From assembly GCF_001695835.1 (NCBI RefSeq), contig NZ_MBSO01000067.1, positions 62,001-126,000 on the forward strand: 64,000 bases of DNA, given 5' to 3'. Below are positions 1 through 9,920 of this stretch, piece by piece. The notes under the pieces are model-generated. The model did not search any database. It saw nothing but the letters and a program-made list of their open reading frames with translations, and was not told the origin of the DNA. This DNA comes from Ensifer sp. LC11. Its GTDB lineage: Bacteria > Pseudomonadota > Alphaproteobacteria > Rhizobiales > Rhizobiaceae. Numbering within the stretch: the stretch's first letter is position 1; each line of letters begins with the position of its first letter. A program made the translations under genes and the position numbers.

Positions 1-178
1 GTTCCTGATGTTCGGGCTGCTGGTGAACCTCGCCCTCTCGATCGCTGACGTCGCTGCCGTGTTCCTCGCCTCGTTCACACTTGGGCGCCTGACCGGCAGC
101 GGTAGCCGGCTGGTTCCGCGCGCCTGCGGCTCTATTCTCATTGCCCTCGGCCTGATGTTGGCTGGCCAGCCGGTGTGA
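1..178 (+). CDS. LysE/RhtB-family exporter, C-terminal end (partial)
   Basis: Only the last 58 codons are inside the window, in the frame starting at base 2 and ending with TGA at 176-178. The peptide has two hydrophobic stretches separated by a short basic loop and ends in a Gly/Leu-rich helix, which matches the final two membrane segments of LysE/RhtB amino-acid exporters. That family exports amino acids or related small solutes across the inner membrane. The start and most of the protein lie upstream, so the family call rests on the tail alone and the substrate is unknown. Confidence 0.5.
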   Translation, partial: FLMFGLLVNLALSIADVAAVFLASFTLGRLTGSGSRLVPRACGSILIALGLMLAGQPV

Positions 179-253
179 ACGTCAAAAGACGACCCGTGCC
201 CACGTGGCAGCCATGGTGTATCGTAAGACACGCTGGAGTGGAGGGGCCGGACT

Positions 254-1057
254 ATGCTCAATGCGACCGAGATAACCAAAGCCGCCGAAAGCCTGCATCA
301 GGCGGAACACGACCGCAAGCAAATCGGACTTCTATCGCTCAAGCATCCTGAAATGACGATCGATGACGCCTATGCGATCCAGGCCGCCTGGGTTAGGCGC
401 AAGCGCGACGACGGCCACCGTATCATCGGCTGGAAGATCGGCTTGACCTCCAATGCCATGCAGCAGGCGCTTGGCATAGATACGCCTGACTCCGGTGTGC
501 TGTTCGACAACATGCTGTTCGACGACGGTGCGAGCATTCCGGCCGATCGCTTCATCCAGCCACGCGTCGAAGCCGAGATCGCTTTCGTCATGAAGGCTGG
601 TCTCAAGGGACCGCGCGTCAATCTGGTGCAGGTGTTGAACGCCACTGATTATGTGATGCCGGCAATTGAGATTCTCGACACGCGCATCGTGCGAACCGAC
701 CCCAAGACCAAGAGGACGCGGACCATCGTCGATGCGATTTCCGACAATGCCGCCAATGGCGGCCTCATTCTCGGCGGCCGCGCCGTGCGTCCCGATACCG
801 TCGACATGCGTTGGATGGGCGCGATCGTCTCGCGCAATGCGGCGATCGAGGAGACGGGGCTTGCGGCCGGCGTGCTCAATCATCCGGCCCGCGGTATCGC
901 CTGGCTTGCCAACCGCCTCGCGCAGTGCGGAGATGCGATCGAGCCCGGCCAGATCGTTCTTTCCGGTTCGTTCATCCGCACCATCGAAGCCAAGAATGGC
1001 GATACGATCGTTGCCGATTTCGGCCCCTACGGCTCCGTGAGCTGCCATTTCGCGTGA
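254..1057 (+). CDS. hpaH: 2-oxo-hept-3-ene-1,7-dioate hydratase-like protein (HpaH/HpcG family)
   Basis: The 267-residue product fits the usual length of HpaH/HpcG hydratases, which add water to 2-oxo-hept-3-enedioate in homoprotocatechuate breakdown. Visible family features are GWKIGLTS (residues 59-66), the acidic pair in PRVEAEIAF (E106, E108) and E139 in PAIEILD, which correspond to the metal-binding triad of this family. The ATG at 254 follows a GGAGGGG-type ribosome site. No other homoprotocatechuate gene is nearby, so the substrate could equally be another 2-keto-enoate. It converges on gckA. The family is clear and the exact substrate is less so. Confidence 0.8.
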   Translation: MLNATEITKAAESLHQAEHDRKQIGLLSLKHPEMTIDDAYAIQAAWVRRKRDDGHRIIGWKIGLTSNAMQQALGIDTPDSGVLFDNMLFDDGASIPADRFIQPRVEAEIAFVMKAGLKGPRVNLVQVLNATDYVMPAIEILDTRIVRTDPKTKRTRTIVDAISDNAANGGLILGGRAVRPDTVDMRWMGAIVSRNAAIEETGLAAGVLNHPARGIAWLANRLAQCGDAIEPGQIVLSGSFIRTIEAKNGDTIVADFGPYGSVSCHFA

Positions 1058-1141
1058 CGGCGGAGGCGCCGGGACGAGACCTTTACTCGCGCGGGCCCGG
1101 CCGGAAAGCCGTTCCACACTTTTCCTGGAATTGCGTGCGGC

Positions 1142-2410
1142 TCACTGCACCAGAATGGCGCGGAAATCGTTGACGTTGGTGCCGGTCGGCCCAGGCTTGA
1201 AGAGATCGCCGAGCGCATCGAACGCTGTCCAGCTGTCATTCTTCTGCAGCAGTCCTGCAGCATCCAGCCGCTGCGCCACGAGCCGGGCTACGGTCGTGTC
1301 GTCTGCGAAAGCGCCGGCATTGTCCTCCGAGCCGTCGATCCCGTCCGTGTCAGCCGCAAGTGCCGAGACGCCCTTGGCGCCATCGATACCAAGCGCCAAG
1401 GCCAGCAGGAACTCGCTGTTGCGGCCGCCCTTGCCCTTGCCGCGGATCGTCACGGTCGTCTCGCCGCCGGAAAGCACGACGACAGGCTTGCTGAACGGCC
1501 GTCCCCGGCCGGCGACTTCACGGGCGATCGCCGCATGCACGCCGCCGACATCGCGTGCCTCGCCTTCGATCGCATCAGACAGAATGATCGCCGCGATCCC
1601 GGCTGCACGCGCTTCAGCCGCGGCTGCCTCGAGCGAGACGGAGGCGGATGCGATCAGCCGCACTTCGTTGCGGGCAAAGCGCAGATCATCCGGCAACGGC
1701 GCGGCGCTGTCGGGGCTGTTGATCCAGGCGATGACCTTGGCCGGCAATTCCAGGCCGTAGCGGTCGATCAGCGTCAGCGCATCTTCGCGCGAGCTTGCAT
1801 CGGCGAGCGTCGGCCCGGATGCGACCAGCGCCGGATCGTCGCCCGGAATATCAGAGACGATCAGCGAGACGACCTTCGCCGGATAGGCGGCAGCTGCGAG
1901 CCTGCCGCCCTTTATCATCGAAACGTGCTTGCGCACGGCGTTCATGGCGCTGATCGGCGCGCCGGAGGCAAGCAGTGCTCGGTTGACCGCAATCTCGTCT
2001 TCCAGCGTCAGGCCGGGTGGAGGCGACGGCAGAAGCGCCGAGCCACCGCCGCAAACAAGAGCGACGACGAGGTCGTCTTCCGTCAGGCCGCTGACTTCTG
2101 CGAGCAAGCGCTTCGATGCCAACAAACCATTCTCATCCGGAAGCGGGTGCGACGCCTCAAGCACCTCGATCTTGTCGCAGGGAGCGGCATAACCGTAGCG
2201 TGTGACCACGACACCCGAAAGCGGTCCATCCCAATGGCGCTCGAAGGCAGCCGCCATCTGGGCAGCGCCCTTGCCGGCGCCGACGACGACCGTGCGCCCC
2301 TTCGGCCGTTCCGGCAGGTTGGCGACGATCACCCGTTCCGGGTCAGCCGCGGCAACGGCCGAGGTGAACAGCGTTTCGAGAAAACGGCGTGGGTCAGTGA
2401 TCGCTGGCAT
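1142..2410 (-). CDS. gckA: Glycerate 2-kinase (MOFRL family)
   Basis: A 422-residue member of the GckA/TtuD family that phosphorylates D-glycerate to 2-phosphoglycerate with ATP. It has the N-terminal kinase-like domain (GAGKGAA at 44-50, GGGSALL at 121-127) and the C-terminal MOFRL domain (STGGETT-like and GKGGRNSEF-like segments; here [10 protein letters not shown] and GKGGRNSEF). Older annotations call such proteins hydroxypyruvate reductase. The frame is open further upstream, but the ATG at 2410 is preceded by GGGGAG and matches family N termini. It lies 123 bp downstream of glxR and completes the glyoxylate-to-glycerate-phosphate route. Confidence 0.88.
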   Translation of the reverse strand: MPAITDPRRFLETLFTSAVAAADPERVIVANLPERPKGRTVVVGAGKGAAQMAAAFERHWDGPLSGVVVTRYGYAAPCDKIEVLEASHPLPDENGLLASKRLLAEVSGLTEDDLVVALVCGGGSALLPSPPPGLTLEDEIAVNRALLASGAPISAMNAVRKHVSMIKGGRLAAAAYPAKVVSLIVSDIPGDDPALVASGPTLADASSREDALTLIDRYGLELPAKVIAWINSPDSAAPLPDDLRFARNEVRLIASASVSLEAAAAEARAAGIAAIILSDAIEGEARDVGGVHAAIAREVAGRGRPFSKPVVVLSGGETTVTIRGKGKGGRNSEFLLALALGIDGAKGVSALAADTDGIDGSEDNAGAFADDTTVARLVAQRLDAAGLLQKNDSWTAFDALGDLFKPGPTGTNVNDFRAILVQ

Positions 2411-2436
2411 TTTTCTCCCCGTACTTAATGATGTCT

Positions 2437-2500
2437 CGGGCGGCGGTTCCTCCAACCGCCGCCCGGACACATGACCGGCCCGGCACAATGGGACGCCGGG
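2437..2500 (-). other. Two intercistronic hairpins between glxR and gckA
   Basis: Two strong inverted repeats sit in the 123-bp glxR-gckA gap. A perfect 12-bp stem with a 5-base loop spans 2437-2465, and a 7-bp GCCCGGC/GCCGGGC stem spans 2477-2500. Neither is followed by a T run on the minus strand. They therefore look more like RNA stability or partial attenuation structures inside the operon than a full terminator. Confidence 0.5.
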
Positions 2501-2533
2501 CGGATCATGTGCGTTTCGTGCCTGCTAGAAGTC

Positions 2534-3418
2534 TCAGGCGACCTGATGGTTCGCCATGCGCTCCAGCGCCCGGACAAGACCGGAGTGATCAAGACCGCTG
2601 TCGCCATTGGCGGCGCAGTTGTTGAACAGTTCCTGCGTGGCGGCCGTGTTCGGCAGCGAGATGCCGAGCGACTTTGCGCCCTGCAGCGCCAAGTTCAGGT
2701 CCTTCTGGTGCAGCGAGATGCGGAAGCCCGGATCGAAGGTACGCTTGATCATGCGCTCGCCGTGCACCTCGAGGATGCGCGAGGAGGCAAAGCCGCCCAT
2801 CAGCGCCTCGCGGACGCGGGCCGGATCGGCGCCGGCCTTGGACGCAAAGACGAGGGCTTCCGAAACCGCCTCGATCGTCAGCGCGACGATGATCTGGTTA
2901 GCAACCTTGGTGACCTGGCCGTCGCCGCAGTCACCGACGAGCGTGATGTTCTTGCCCATCAGCTTCAGGAGCGGCAAAGCCCGGTCGAAGCTTTCCTGGG
3001 CGCCACCCGCCATGATCGAGAGCGAGGCGTTCTTGGCGCCGACTTCGCCGCCGGAGACCGGGGCGTCGATGAATTCGGCGCCGGTCTCGCGAACCTTCTT
3101 GGCGAATTCCTTCGTCTCGATCGGCGAGATCGAGCTCATGTCGATGACGAGCTTGCCCTTGGAAAGACCGTAGGCGACGCCGTTTTCGCCGAAGAGGACG
3201 TCCTTGACCTCCGGGGTGTCCGGCAGCATCAGGATGATCGTGTCGACGGTTTCGGCGAGCGCCTTCGGCGTGTCGACGAACTTCAGGCCGTTATCGAGCA
3301 GCTCCTGGCGCGGCGGGATGACGAACTTCGAGGTGACGATGGTGTGGCCGGCATCCTGCAGGTGGCGCGCCATCGGCGTGCCCATGATACCCAGTCCAAT
3401 GAAACCGATTGTTGCCAT
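2534..3418 (-). CDS. glxR: 2-hydroxy-3-oxopropionate (tartronate semialdehyde) reductase
   Basis: A 294-residue beta-hydroxyacid dehydrogenase that reduces tartronate semialdehyde to D-glycerate with NAD(P)H. The Rossmann motif GFIGLGIMG lies at residues 5-13, the substrate motif DAPVSGG at 119-124, and the catalytic Lys (K171) in GQVTKVANQ. Length and sequence match GlxR/GarR. The ATG at 3418 lies 5 bp past the hyi stop, with an AGGAG site inside the hyi end. It takes the product of Gcl directly and feeds glycerate to GckA. Confidence 0.93.
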   Translation of the reverse strand: MATIGFIGLGIMGTPMARHLQDAGHTIVTSKFVIPPRQELLDNGLKFVDTPKALAETVDTIILMLPDTPEVKDVLFGENGVAYGLSKGKLVIDMSSISPIETKEFAKKVRETGAEFIDAPVSGGEVGAKNASLSIMAGGAQESFDRALPLLKLMGKNITLVGDCGDGQVTKVANQIIVALTIEAVSEALVFASKAGADPARVREALMGGFASSRILEVHGERMIKRTFDPGFRISLHQKDLNLALQGAKSLGISLPNTAATQELFNNCAANGDSGLDHSGLVRALERMANHQVA

Positions 3419-3423
3419 GGTGC

Positions 3424-4239
3424 TTAGCTCCTGATCTTGATGATGTCTGCGGATTGGGTGCGCTTGCGCTCAGCGCCAAGCCAGCCAAGGCCGTCGGCCG
3501 TCGTGGTGCGCGGCTTGTACTCGCAACCGATCCAGCCGTCGTAACCGGCCGCTTTCAGCGCGTCGAAAACGAAGGGATAATTGATCTCGCCAGTGCCCGG
3601 TTCATTGCGGCCGGGGTTGTCGGCCAGCTGGACGTGAACGATGCGATCGGCAAAGCGCTTGTAGGTGCCGATCAGTTCGCCCTGGGTGCGTTGCTGATGG
3701 TAGAGGTCGTACTGGATGAACAGGTTGTCGCTGCCGACCTCTTCGATGATCGAAGCGGCCTGTTCGACCGTGTTGAGATAGAAGCCGGGAATATCGAAGT
3801 CGTTGATCGGCTCGATCAAAAGGCGAATGCCCTGCTTGCCCAGTTCACCTGCTGCAAGCTTGAGATTTGCGACCAGCGTGTTGCGAAGCACCTGTTCCGA
3901 GACACCCGCCGGCGCAATGCCGACCAGGCAATTCACCTGCTTGCAGTCGAGCGCCGTCGCATAGTCGATGGCGCTTGCGACACCCTTGCGAAACTCGTCG
4001 ACCCGGTCCGGCAGGATGGCGATGCCGCGTTCGCCGCTCGCCCAGTTGCCGGCCGGCAGATTGTGCAAAACCTGGGTCAGGCCGTGACGCTGAAGCTCGG
4101 CGCGCAGGCTCACCTTTTCGAACTCGTAGGGGAAGAGATACTCCACGCCTTCGAAGCCGGCCTTGGCGGCAAGGGCGAAACGATCGAGGAACGGCACCTC
4201 GTTGAACAGCATTGTCAGGTTCGCAGCGAACTTCGCCAT
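3424..4239 (-). CDS. hyi: Hydroxypyruvate isomerase
   Basis: A 271-residue TIM-barrel protein of the Hyi family, which interconverts tartronate semialdehyde and hydroxypyruvate. The paired metal-binding and catalytic glutamates are visible as E143 in LLIEPIN and E240 in GCEYKP, at the positions expected from characterised Hyi. The ATG at 4239 has a strong AGGAGG site 8 bases upstream. The gene sits between gcl and glxR in the same transcript, 65 bp after gcl. The product is slightly longer than typical Hyi (about 258) because of a C-terminal extension. Confidence 0.92.
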   Translation of the reverse strand: MAKFAANLTMLFNEVPFLDRFALAAKAGFEGVEYLFPYEFEKVSLRAELQRHGLTQVLHNLPAGNWASGERGIAILPDRVDEFRKGVASAIDYATALDCKQVNCLVGIAPAGVSEQVLRNTLVANLKLAAGELGKQGIRLLIEPINDFDIPGFYLNTVEQAASIIEEVGSDNLFIQYDLYHQQRTQGELIGTYKRFADRIVHVQLADNPGRNEPGTGEINYPFVFDALKAAGYDGWIGCEYKPRTTTADGLGWLGAERKRTQSADIIKIRS

Positions 4240-4304
4240 GCGATGTCTCCTCCTTGTGTTTGTCTTTGGAGCGGGATGCGGGCGGAAGACCGCCCGCATT
4301 TTGC

Positions 4305-6089
4305 TCAGTCGAGCAGGGCCGTGATTGCGGTCGGCACGTCCTCGCCGCGCAGCGCCAGTTCCTCGAACTCGACGACGGCATTGATGTCGGCACCCATGGA
4401 GATGTTGGTGACACGCTCGAGGATGAACTCGATGACGACGGGAACCTGGTGCTCGTCCATCAGCGCCCGTGCACGGTCGAAGGCTTCCTGGAACTCGTTC
4501 GGGCTGCGCACCCGGATCGCCTTGCAGCCGAGACCTTCGGCAACCGCGACGTGGTCGACGCCGTAACCCTTCTCCGCATCGCCCGACGCATTGATGTTGT
4601 CGAAGGCGAGGCTGACCTCGAAGTCCATGTTGAGGCCGCGCTGTGCCTGACGGATGAGGCCGAGATAGGAATTGTTCACGACGATATGCAGGTAGGGCAG
4701 CTTGTGCTGGGCGCCGACCGCGAGCTCCTCGATCAGGAACTGGAAGTCGTAGTCACCGGAAAGTGCGACGATCGTCCGGTCCGGATCGGCGGCGCGAACA
4801 CCGAGTGCTGCCGGCAAGGTCCAGCCGAGCGGGCCGGCCTGGCCGCAATTGATCCAGTTGCGCGGCTTGTAGACGTGCAGGAACTGGGCGCCGGCGATCT
4901 GGCTGAGGCCGATGGTCGAGACATAGCAGGTGTCGCGGCCGAAAGCCTTGTTCATCTCTTCGTAAACGCGCTGGGGCTTCAGCGGTGTCTGATCGAAATG
5001 GGTCTTGCGCAGCATGGTGCGCTTGCGCTCGCGGCACTCTTCGGCCCAGGCGGACCAGTCACGCAGCTTGCCGGCCGTCTTCCATTCGGTCGCGACGTCG
5101 AGGAACAGCTTCAGGGCAGCGCCGGCATCCGAGACGATACCGAAGTCAGGTGCAAAGACGCGACCGATCTGGGTCGGCTCGATATCGACGTGAACGAACT
5201 TGCGGCCTTCCGTATAGGTCGGAACGTTGCCGGTGTGGCGGTTGGCCCAACGGTTGCCGACGCCGAGAACGAAGTCGGAAGCGAGCATGTTGGCATTGCC
5301 GTAGCGATGCGATGTCTGCAGGCCGCACATGCCGGCCATCAGCGGATGATCATCCGGGATCGTGCCCCAGCCCATCAGCGTCGGGATAACCGGGATGCCG
5401 GTGATCTCGGCGAATTCGGTCAGAAGATCGGAGGCGTCGGCATTGATGATGCCCCCACCGGCGACGATCAGCGGACGCTCCGCCTCGTTCAGCATCGCGA
5501 TCGCCTTCTCAGCCTGGGCGCGCGTCGCCTTCGGCTTGTAGGCTTCAAGCGGCTCGTAGGTGTCCGGGTCGAACTCGATTTCGGCGAGCTGGACGTCAAC
5601 CGGCAGGTCGATCAGGACCGGGCCCGGGCGACCGGAACGCATGATGTGGAATGCCTTCTGGAAAACAAAGGGAACGAGCGCCGGCTCCATGACCGTGACC
5701 GCCCACTTGGTGACCGGTGCTGCGATCTTGGCGATATCGACCGCCTGGAAGTCTTCCTTGTCGAGGCGGGCGCGCGGCGCCTGGCCGGTGATGCACAGGA
5801 TCGGGATCGAGTCGGCCGAGGCCGAATAGAGGCCCGTGATCATATCGGTTCCGGCAGGGCCGGATGTGCCGATGCAGACGCCGATATTGCCGTGCTTGGC
5901 GCGGGTGTAGCCTTCCGCCATATGCGAGGCACCCTCGACATGGCGCGCCAGAATGTGGCGGACGGAACCACGCGCCTTCAGCGCCGAATAGAACGGGTTG
6001 ATGGCAGCGCCAGGTACGCCGAAGGCGCAGCCGATGCCTTCCTTCTCCAGAACATAAACAGCCGCGTCAACGGCACGCATCTTAGCCAT
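4305..6089 (-). CDS. gcl: Glyoxylate carboligase (tartronate-semialdehyde synthase)
   Basis: A 594-residue thiamine-diphosphate enzyme that condenses two glyoxylate molecules into tartronate semialdehyde and CO2. The N-terminal ThDP domain carries Val at position 51 ([13 protein letters not shown]), the hallmark replacement of the usual catalytic Glu in Gcl. The C-terminal domain has the GDYDFQF cofactor-binding segment. The length matches the 593-residue E. coli enzyme. The frame stays open upstream across the intergenic region, but the ATG at 6089 has a GAGGAG site and the correct family N terminus. It is first in the gcl-hyi-glxR-gckA unit and diverges from the IclR gene. Confidence 0.96.
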   Translation of the reverse strand: MAKMRAVDAAVYVLEKEGIGCAFGVPGAAINPFYSALKARGSVRHILARHVEGASHMAEGYTRAKHGNIGVCIGTSGPAGTDMITGLYSASADSIPILCITGQAPRARLDKEDFQAVDIAKIAAPVTKWAVTVMEPALVPFVFQKAFHIMRSGRPGPVLIDLPVDVQLAEIEFDPDTYEPLEAYKPKATRAQAEKAIAMLNEAERPLIVAGGGIINADASDLLTEFAEITGIPVIPTLMGWGTIPDDHPLMAGMCGLQTSHRYGNANMLASDFVLGVGNRWANRHTGNVPTYTEGRKFVHVDIEPTQIGRVFAPDFGIVSDAGAALKLFLDVATEWKTAGKLRDWSAWAEECRERKRTMLRKTHFDQTPLKPQRVYEEMNKAFGRDTCYVSTIGLSQIAGAQFLHVYKPRNWINCGQAGPLGWTLPAALGVRAADPDRTIVALSGDYDFQFLIEELAVGAQHKLPYLHIVVNNSYLGLIRQAQRGLNMDFEVSLAFDNINASGDAEKGYGVDHVAVAEGLGCKAIRVRSPNEFQEAFDRARALMDEHQVPVVIEFILERVTNISMGADINAVVEFEELALRGEDVPTAITALLD

Positions 6090-6147
6090 GGGAACTCCTC
6101 CAATTTCCTGAAAAGATAATCCATTATTTTCGATACGCAATACACAA

Positions 6148-6164
6148 ATGGAAATCATTTCCAT
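6148..6164. promoter_or_regulatory. IclR/AllR-type operator in the gcl/iclR divergent promoter
   Basis: A perfect 17-bp palindrome, ATGGAAATCATTTCCAT, lies 59 bp upstream of gcl and 95 bp upstream of the IclR gene. Its 15-bp core TGGAAATNATTTCCA is the classic binding sequence of IclR/AllR-type repressors. A further half site (TGGAAAT) follows at about 6169. The site is ideally placed for the adjacent regulator to control gcl and itself. Confidence 0.85.
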
Positions 6165-6258
6165 CATGTGGAAATAAAGATTTTCAACAAATCGGAGAAA
6201 ATCCCTTCGCGGCCTGATAGAGGATGATGGGCGAATGACGTGATTTGGAGAGGCATCG

Positions 6259-7080
6259 ATGGACGGCAACGGCAGGGGAAAACGCGGGCGCAAGGCGGGC
6301 GAAAATGCAGCGCCGTCGTCCGTCCAGGTGCTCGATCGCAGCCTCGCGCTGCTGGAGGTCGTGGCGCAGGGAGACGGCTCAACCTTGACCCAGCTCGCCG
6401 ACGAGACCGGCATGGCGCCATCCACCGTGCATCGTCTGCTGACGACGCTTTCCGGCCACGGCATGGTGATGAACGACCCTGATACGGGCGCCTGGACCGT
6501 CGGCCTCAAGGCATTCGAGATCGGCAATGCCTATCTGCGCTTCCGCAAGCTTGGCACCATCAGCCGCCCCTTCCTCAAGGGCCTCATGGAGGAAAGCGGT
6601 GAGACAGCCAATATCGGCATCGAGGAAGGCGGCGACGTCGTCTTCATCTCGCAGGTCGAAAGCCACGCGCCGATGCGCGCCTTCTTCCGCCCCGGCCGCC
6701 GCGGCCCCGTGCACGCCTCCGGCATCGGCAAGGCGATCCTTTCGACCTGGTCGGACAAGGAGATCGCTCAGCTTCTCGGCGGCCGCGAGCTTGCCCACTT
6801 CACCGACAAGACCCGCGACACGCTGCCGGCGCTGCTGAAAGACATCCAGGAGATCCGCCACCGCGGCTGGTCCGTCGACGACGAGGAGCACACGCTCGGC
6901 ATGCGCTGCGTCGCCGCCCCGATCTTCAACGAATATGGCGAGACGATCGCCGGTATCTCGATTTCCGGTCCTTCGGTGCGCGTCAGCAACGAGAAACTCT
7001 CGACGCTCGGCCCAATCGTGCGCGAGCGCGCCGATGCCTTGACCAAGGCGATGGGCGGCAAACGGCCGGAAGAGCTGTAA
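6259..7080 (+). CDS. IclR-family transcriptional regulator of the glyoxylate operon
   Basis: A 273-residue protein with an N-terminal winged helix-turn-helix (about residues 22-83, with [19 protein letters not shown] as recognition region) and a C-terminal IclR effector-binding domain (about 95-265). The composition resembles AllR/GclR/BhcR-type regulators that sense glyoxylate. It is transcribed away from gcl, and a textbook IclR palindrome lies between them, so it very probably represses gcl-hyi-glxR-gckA. Glyoxylate as effector is inferred from context. Confidence 0.88.
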   Translation: MDGNGRGKRGRKAGENAAPSSVQVLDRSLALLEVVAQGDGSTLTQLADETGMAPSTVHRLLTTLSGHGMVMNDPDTGAWTVGLKAFEIGNAYLRFRKLGTISRPFLKGLMEESGETANIGIEEGGDVVFISQVESHAPMRAFFRPGRRGPVHASGIGKAILSTWSDKEIAQLLGGRELAHFTDKTRDTLPALLKDIQEIRHRGWSVDDEEHTLGMRCVAAPIFNEYGETIAGISISGPSVRVSNEKLSTLGPIVRERADALTKAMGGKRPEEL

Positions 7081-7134
7081 CCGCCCAGGAGAATGCGCCG
7101 CTCACCCCGTTGCAATAGGCCGCGGAAACGAAAA

Positions 7135-7166
7135 GGGCTCGCAGATCCTTGCAGATCTGCGAGCCC
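7135..7166 (-). terminator. Intrinsic terminator downstream of guaD
   Basis: A perfect 13-bp stem (GGGCTCGCAGATC) closes a 6-base loop. On the minus strand it is followed directly by TTTTCGTTTC, as expected for a rho-independent terminator of guaD, whose stop is 22 bp away. It may also stop transcripts of the convergent IclR gene. Confidence 0.85.
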
Positions 7167-7188
7167 CAAGAAGGCAGTGCAATGCCGT

Positions 7189-8538
7189 TCAGGCGGTTTC
7201 TAGGCTCTTGGCCACCAATGCCGTATCCTTCGCCTCACTCGTGGCACGCTTCATCGGCTTGCCGGCAACGTAGGTCTCGGCAACGCAACGGTCGTCGCCC
7301 ATCGTCTGCAGGATAAAGAGCTCTTCCGCCAGCGAACCGGCGACCCGCATGCGCAGTTCCATCGAGGGCTTGGCGCGGCTGTCGAGCACGACGATGTCGG
7401 CATCGGCGCCGACATGCAGCGAACCGATGCGATCGTCGAGATCGAGCGCCCGGGCATTGCCGAGCGTCATGCGGTAGAACGAGTTGAACGGCGTCAGCCG
7501 CTGGCCCTGCAGGTGCAACACCTTGTAGGCTTCGTCCATGGTCTCCAGCATGGAGAAGCTGGTGCCGGCGCCGACATCGGTCGCGACCGACCAGCGGGCG
7601 CCGAACTTGTCGAAGCGATCCCGGTCGAAGAGACCGGAGCCGAGGAAGAGGTTCGAGGTCGGGCAGAAATTGCCGACGGCGCCGGTCTCGGCAAGAACGG
7701 AGATCTCGCGGTCGCTCAGGTAAATGCAGTGCCCGAGCAAGGTCTTGCGCGTCAGGAGATCGTAACGCGCGTAGATATCCGTGTAGTCCTTGGCTTCCGG
7801 ATAGAGCGAGGTCGCAAAGGCCACCTCGTCCTTGTTTTCGGAAAGATGGGTCTGGACGTAGCATTCCGGATGCTCGGCGACGAGCACGCGGCTCATCTCC
7901 ATCTGCTCCGGCGTCGAGGTGATGGCAAAGCGCGGGCTGATGGCATAATGCGCGCGGCCGCGGCCGTGCCACTTGGCGATCAGCGCCTTCGTCTCGTCAT
8001 AGCCAAGCTGCGGCGTGTCACGCAGCGCATCGGGGGCGTTGCGGTCCATCATCACCTTGCCGCCGATCATCAGCATGCCGCGCGCTTCGGCCGCACCAAA
8101 ATAGGCATCCACGCTTTCCGGATGCACCGAGCAGTAGGCGGCGGCCGTCGTCGTACCGTTCGCCAGCAGTTCGTCCAGGAAGCGGCCGGCGATGAAGTCG
8201 GCGTGCTCCGGCTTCCGCAGCTTCTGCTCCTCGACGAAGATGTAGGTGTTCAGCCATTCGAGAAGTTGCGCGCCGTAGGAGGCGATCGCCTGGGTCTGCG
8301 GAAAATGCAGGTGCGTGTCGATCAGGCCCGGCAGCACGAGATTAGGGCGATGGTCGGCAACCTTGACGCCGGGTCCGGCGCGGCGGGCGACTTCGGCGTG
8401 CTCTCCGATATCGGCAACCTTGCCGTCGCGCACCAGCACGGCGCCATCCTCGAAATAGCGATAGGAGGCGGTATCGTCGATGCCCTTGGGCTCTTCGACG
8501 AAGGTCAGGACGCGGCCGCGGATCAGCAATTCGGTCAT
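7189..8538 (-). CDS. guaD: Guanine deaminase
   Basis: A 449-residue amidohydrolase that converts guanine to xanthine and ammonia. The zinc site DTHLHFPQ (H76, H78) opens the barrel, and further features are the QTHLSEN, LLGHCIYL and TDVGAGTSFSML segments typical of GuaD. The start overlaps the puuD stop by 4 bp (ATGA), so the two are translationally coupled. The product feeds xanthine dehydrogenase encoded 6 kb away. A strong terminator follows the gene. Confidence 0.95.
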   Translation of the reverse strand: MTELLIRGRVLTFVEEPKGIDDTASYRYFEDGAVLVRDGKVADIGEHAEVARRAGPGVKVADHRPNLVLPGLIDTHLHFPQTQAIASYGAQLLEWLNTYIFVEEQKLRKPEHADFIAGRFLDELLANGTTTAAAYCSVHPESVDAYFGAAEARGMLMIGGKVMMDRNAPDALRDTPQLGYDETKALIAKWHGRGRAHYAISPRFAITSTPEQMEMSRVLVAEHPECYVQTHLSENKDEVAFATSLYPEAKDYTDIYARYDLLTRKTLLGHCIYLSDREISVLAETGAVGNFCPTSNLFLGSGLFDRDRFDKFGARWSVATDVGAGTSFSMLETMDEAYKVLHLQGQRLTPFNSFYRMTLGNARALDLDDRIGSLHVGADADIVVLDSRAKPSMELRMRVAGSLAEELFILQTMGDDRCVAETYVAGKPMKRATSEAKDTALVAKSLETA

Positions 8539-9773
8539 TGGGTTTTTCCTCCATTCACGACGGACTCGTACCAGGCGACCAGCAGCTGGCGCTCCTCGTC
8601 CGATACGCCGGTGACGTTTGCCGGCGGCATCGCATGCGAACGGCCGGCCTGCAGATAGATTTCACGCGCGTGGTTGGCGATCTCCACGTCCGTCTCGAGC
8701 GTCACGCCCTTCGGCGGGACAACCAGACCTTCCCAGCCCGGCTCCTTGGCATGGCACATGGAACAGCGGCCAAGCACGGTGTCGCGCACCTTCGGAAAGG
8801 CTTCCGCCGCGACGAAGGGCTGCTGCGCGGCCGAGATCTTCTCCTCGGCGCCACCGGCAAGGATCTTCGGCACGGTCGAGAGCCACATGATCGCAACGAA
8901 GAGCAGTGCTGTGACGAGCCAGGTCCAGGTCGGGTTGCCCTTGTCGGCATGGCGGGTGTTGAAATAGTGGCGGATGGTGACGCCCATCAGGAAGACCAGC
9001 GAGGCGATGATCCAGTTGTACTGGGTGCCGAACGCCAGCGGGTAGTGGTTCGACAGCATCAGGAACAGAACCGGCAGCGTCAGGTAGTTGTTGTGGGTCG
9101 AGCGTTGCTTGGCAATCACGCCGTACTTCGGGTCCGGCGTGCGGCCGGCGATCAGGTCACCCACGACCACCTTCTGGTTCGGGATGATGATGAAGAACAC
9201 GTTGGCCGACATGATCGTCGCGGTGAAGGCGCCGAGATGCAGAAACGCCGCGCGGCCGGTGAAGAGCTGCGTGTAGCCCCAGGCCATGCCGACCAGGATG
9301 AAGTAGAGAAGCACCATCAGCTTCGTGTTGTCACGACCGAAGGGCGACTTGCAGATCGTGTCATAGGCGAGCCAGCCGAAGGCGATCGAACCGAGCGAGA
9401 TGGCGATCGCCACCGGCTTCGAGACGTCGAGCACGTTCGGATCGATCAGGTAGAGATCCGCACCGGCGTAGTAGACCAGGCACAGCATGCCGAAGCCCGA
9501 AAGCCAGGTGACGTAGGATTCCCATTTGAACCAGATCAGGTGCTCCGGCATGTTGGCCGGTGCAACCAGGTACTTCTGGATGTGGTAGAAGCCACCACCA
9601 TGCACCTGCCATTCTTCGCCATAGGCGCCGACCGGCAGGCCGGGATGTTTCTTCAGACCAAGGTCAAGGGCGACGAAGTAAAAGGACGAACCGATCCATG
9701 CAATGGCGGTGATGACGTGCAGCCATCTCACGGCAAAGGTCAGCCAATCCCAGGCGATGGCATAGTCGTACAT
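8535..9773 (-). CDS. puuD: Urate hydroxylase PuuD (membrane protein with cytochrome c domain)
   Basis: A 412-residue PuuD-type urate oxidase. An N-terminal region with about eight hydrophobic segments (residues 1-305) is followed by a cytochrome c domain with heme motif CSMCH at 337-341 and a distal Met in HAMPPAN. The family oxidises urate to 5-hydroxyisourate at the membrane, passing electrons to the respiratory chain instead of making peroxide. It heads the puuD-guaD unit and diverges from a LysR gene. No soluble UaZ or HpxO-type uricase is present, so this is the urate step here. Confidence 0.93.
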   Translation of the reverse strand: MYDYAIAWDWLTFAVRWLHVITAIAWIGSSFYFVALDLGLKKHPGLPVGAYGEEWQVHGGGFYHIQKYLVAPANMPEHLIWFKWESYVTWLSGFGMLCLVYYAGADLYLIDPNVLDVSKPVAIAISLGSIAFGWLAYDTICKSPFGRDNTKLMVLLYFILVGMAWGYTQLFTGRAAFLHLGAFTATIMSANVFFIIIPNQKVVVGDLIAGRTPDPKYGVIAKQRSTHNNYLTLPVLFLMLSNHYPLAFGTQYNWIIASLVFLMGVTIRHYFNTRHADKGNPTWTWLVTALLFVAIMWLSTVPKILAGGAEEKISAAQQPFVAAEAFPKVRDTVLGRCSMCHAKEPGWEGLVVPPKGVTLETDVEIANHAREIYLQAGRSHAMPPANVTGVSDEERQLLVAWYESVVNGGKTQ

Positions 9774-9844
9774 GCAATTCTCCCATTTCTCCTCAGGCCA
9801 TTATGTGTCATTGCTGGAGGTCGCGGGAACGTCGCTGCTTCACC

Positions 9845-9864
9845 AACACTTTCAAAAAAATCTA
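9845..9864 (-). promoter_or_regulatory. Candidate purine-regulon element upstream of puuD
   Basis: Read on the minus strand this is GATTTTTTTGAAAGTG. The core TTTGAAAGT also occurs upstream of uraH (18675-18693) and of the NCS2 purine permease (26090-26107), always in the same orientation to the minus-strand purine gene. This copy is the weakest match in the A-rich half. The function is inferred from recurrence only. Confidence 0.4.
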
Positions 9865-9920
9865 TAAAATAGCGACGCAATGGATAGGCTAGTAAGAAGC
9901 CGGAGGAGTGGGACGGAGGC

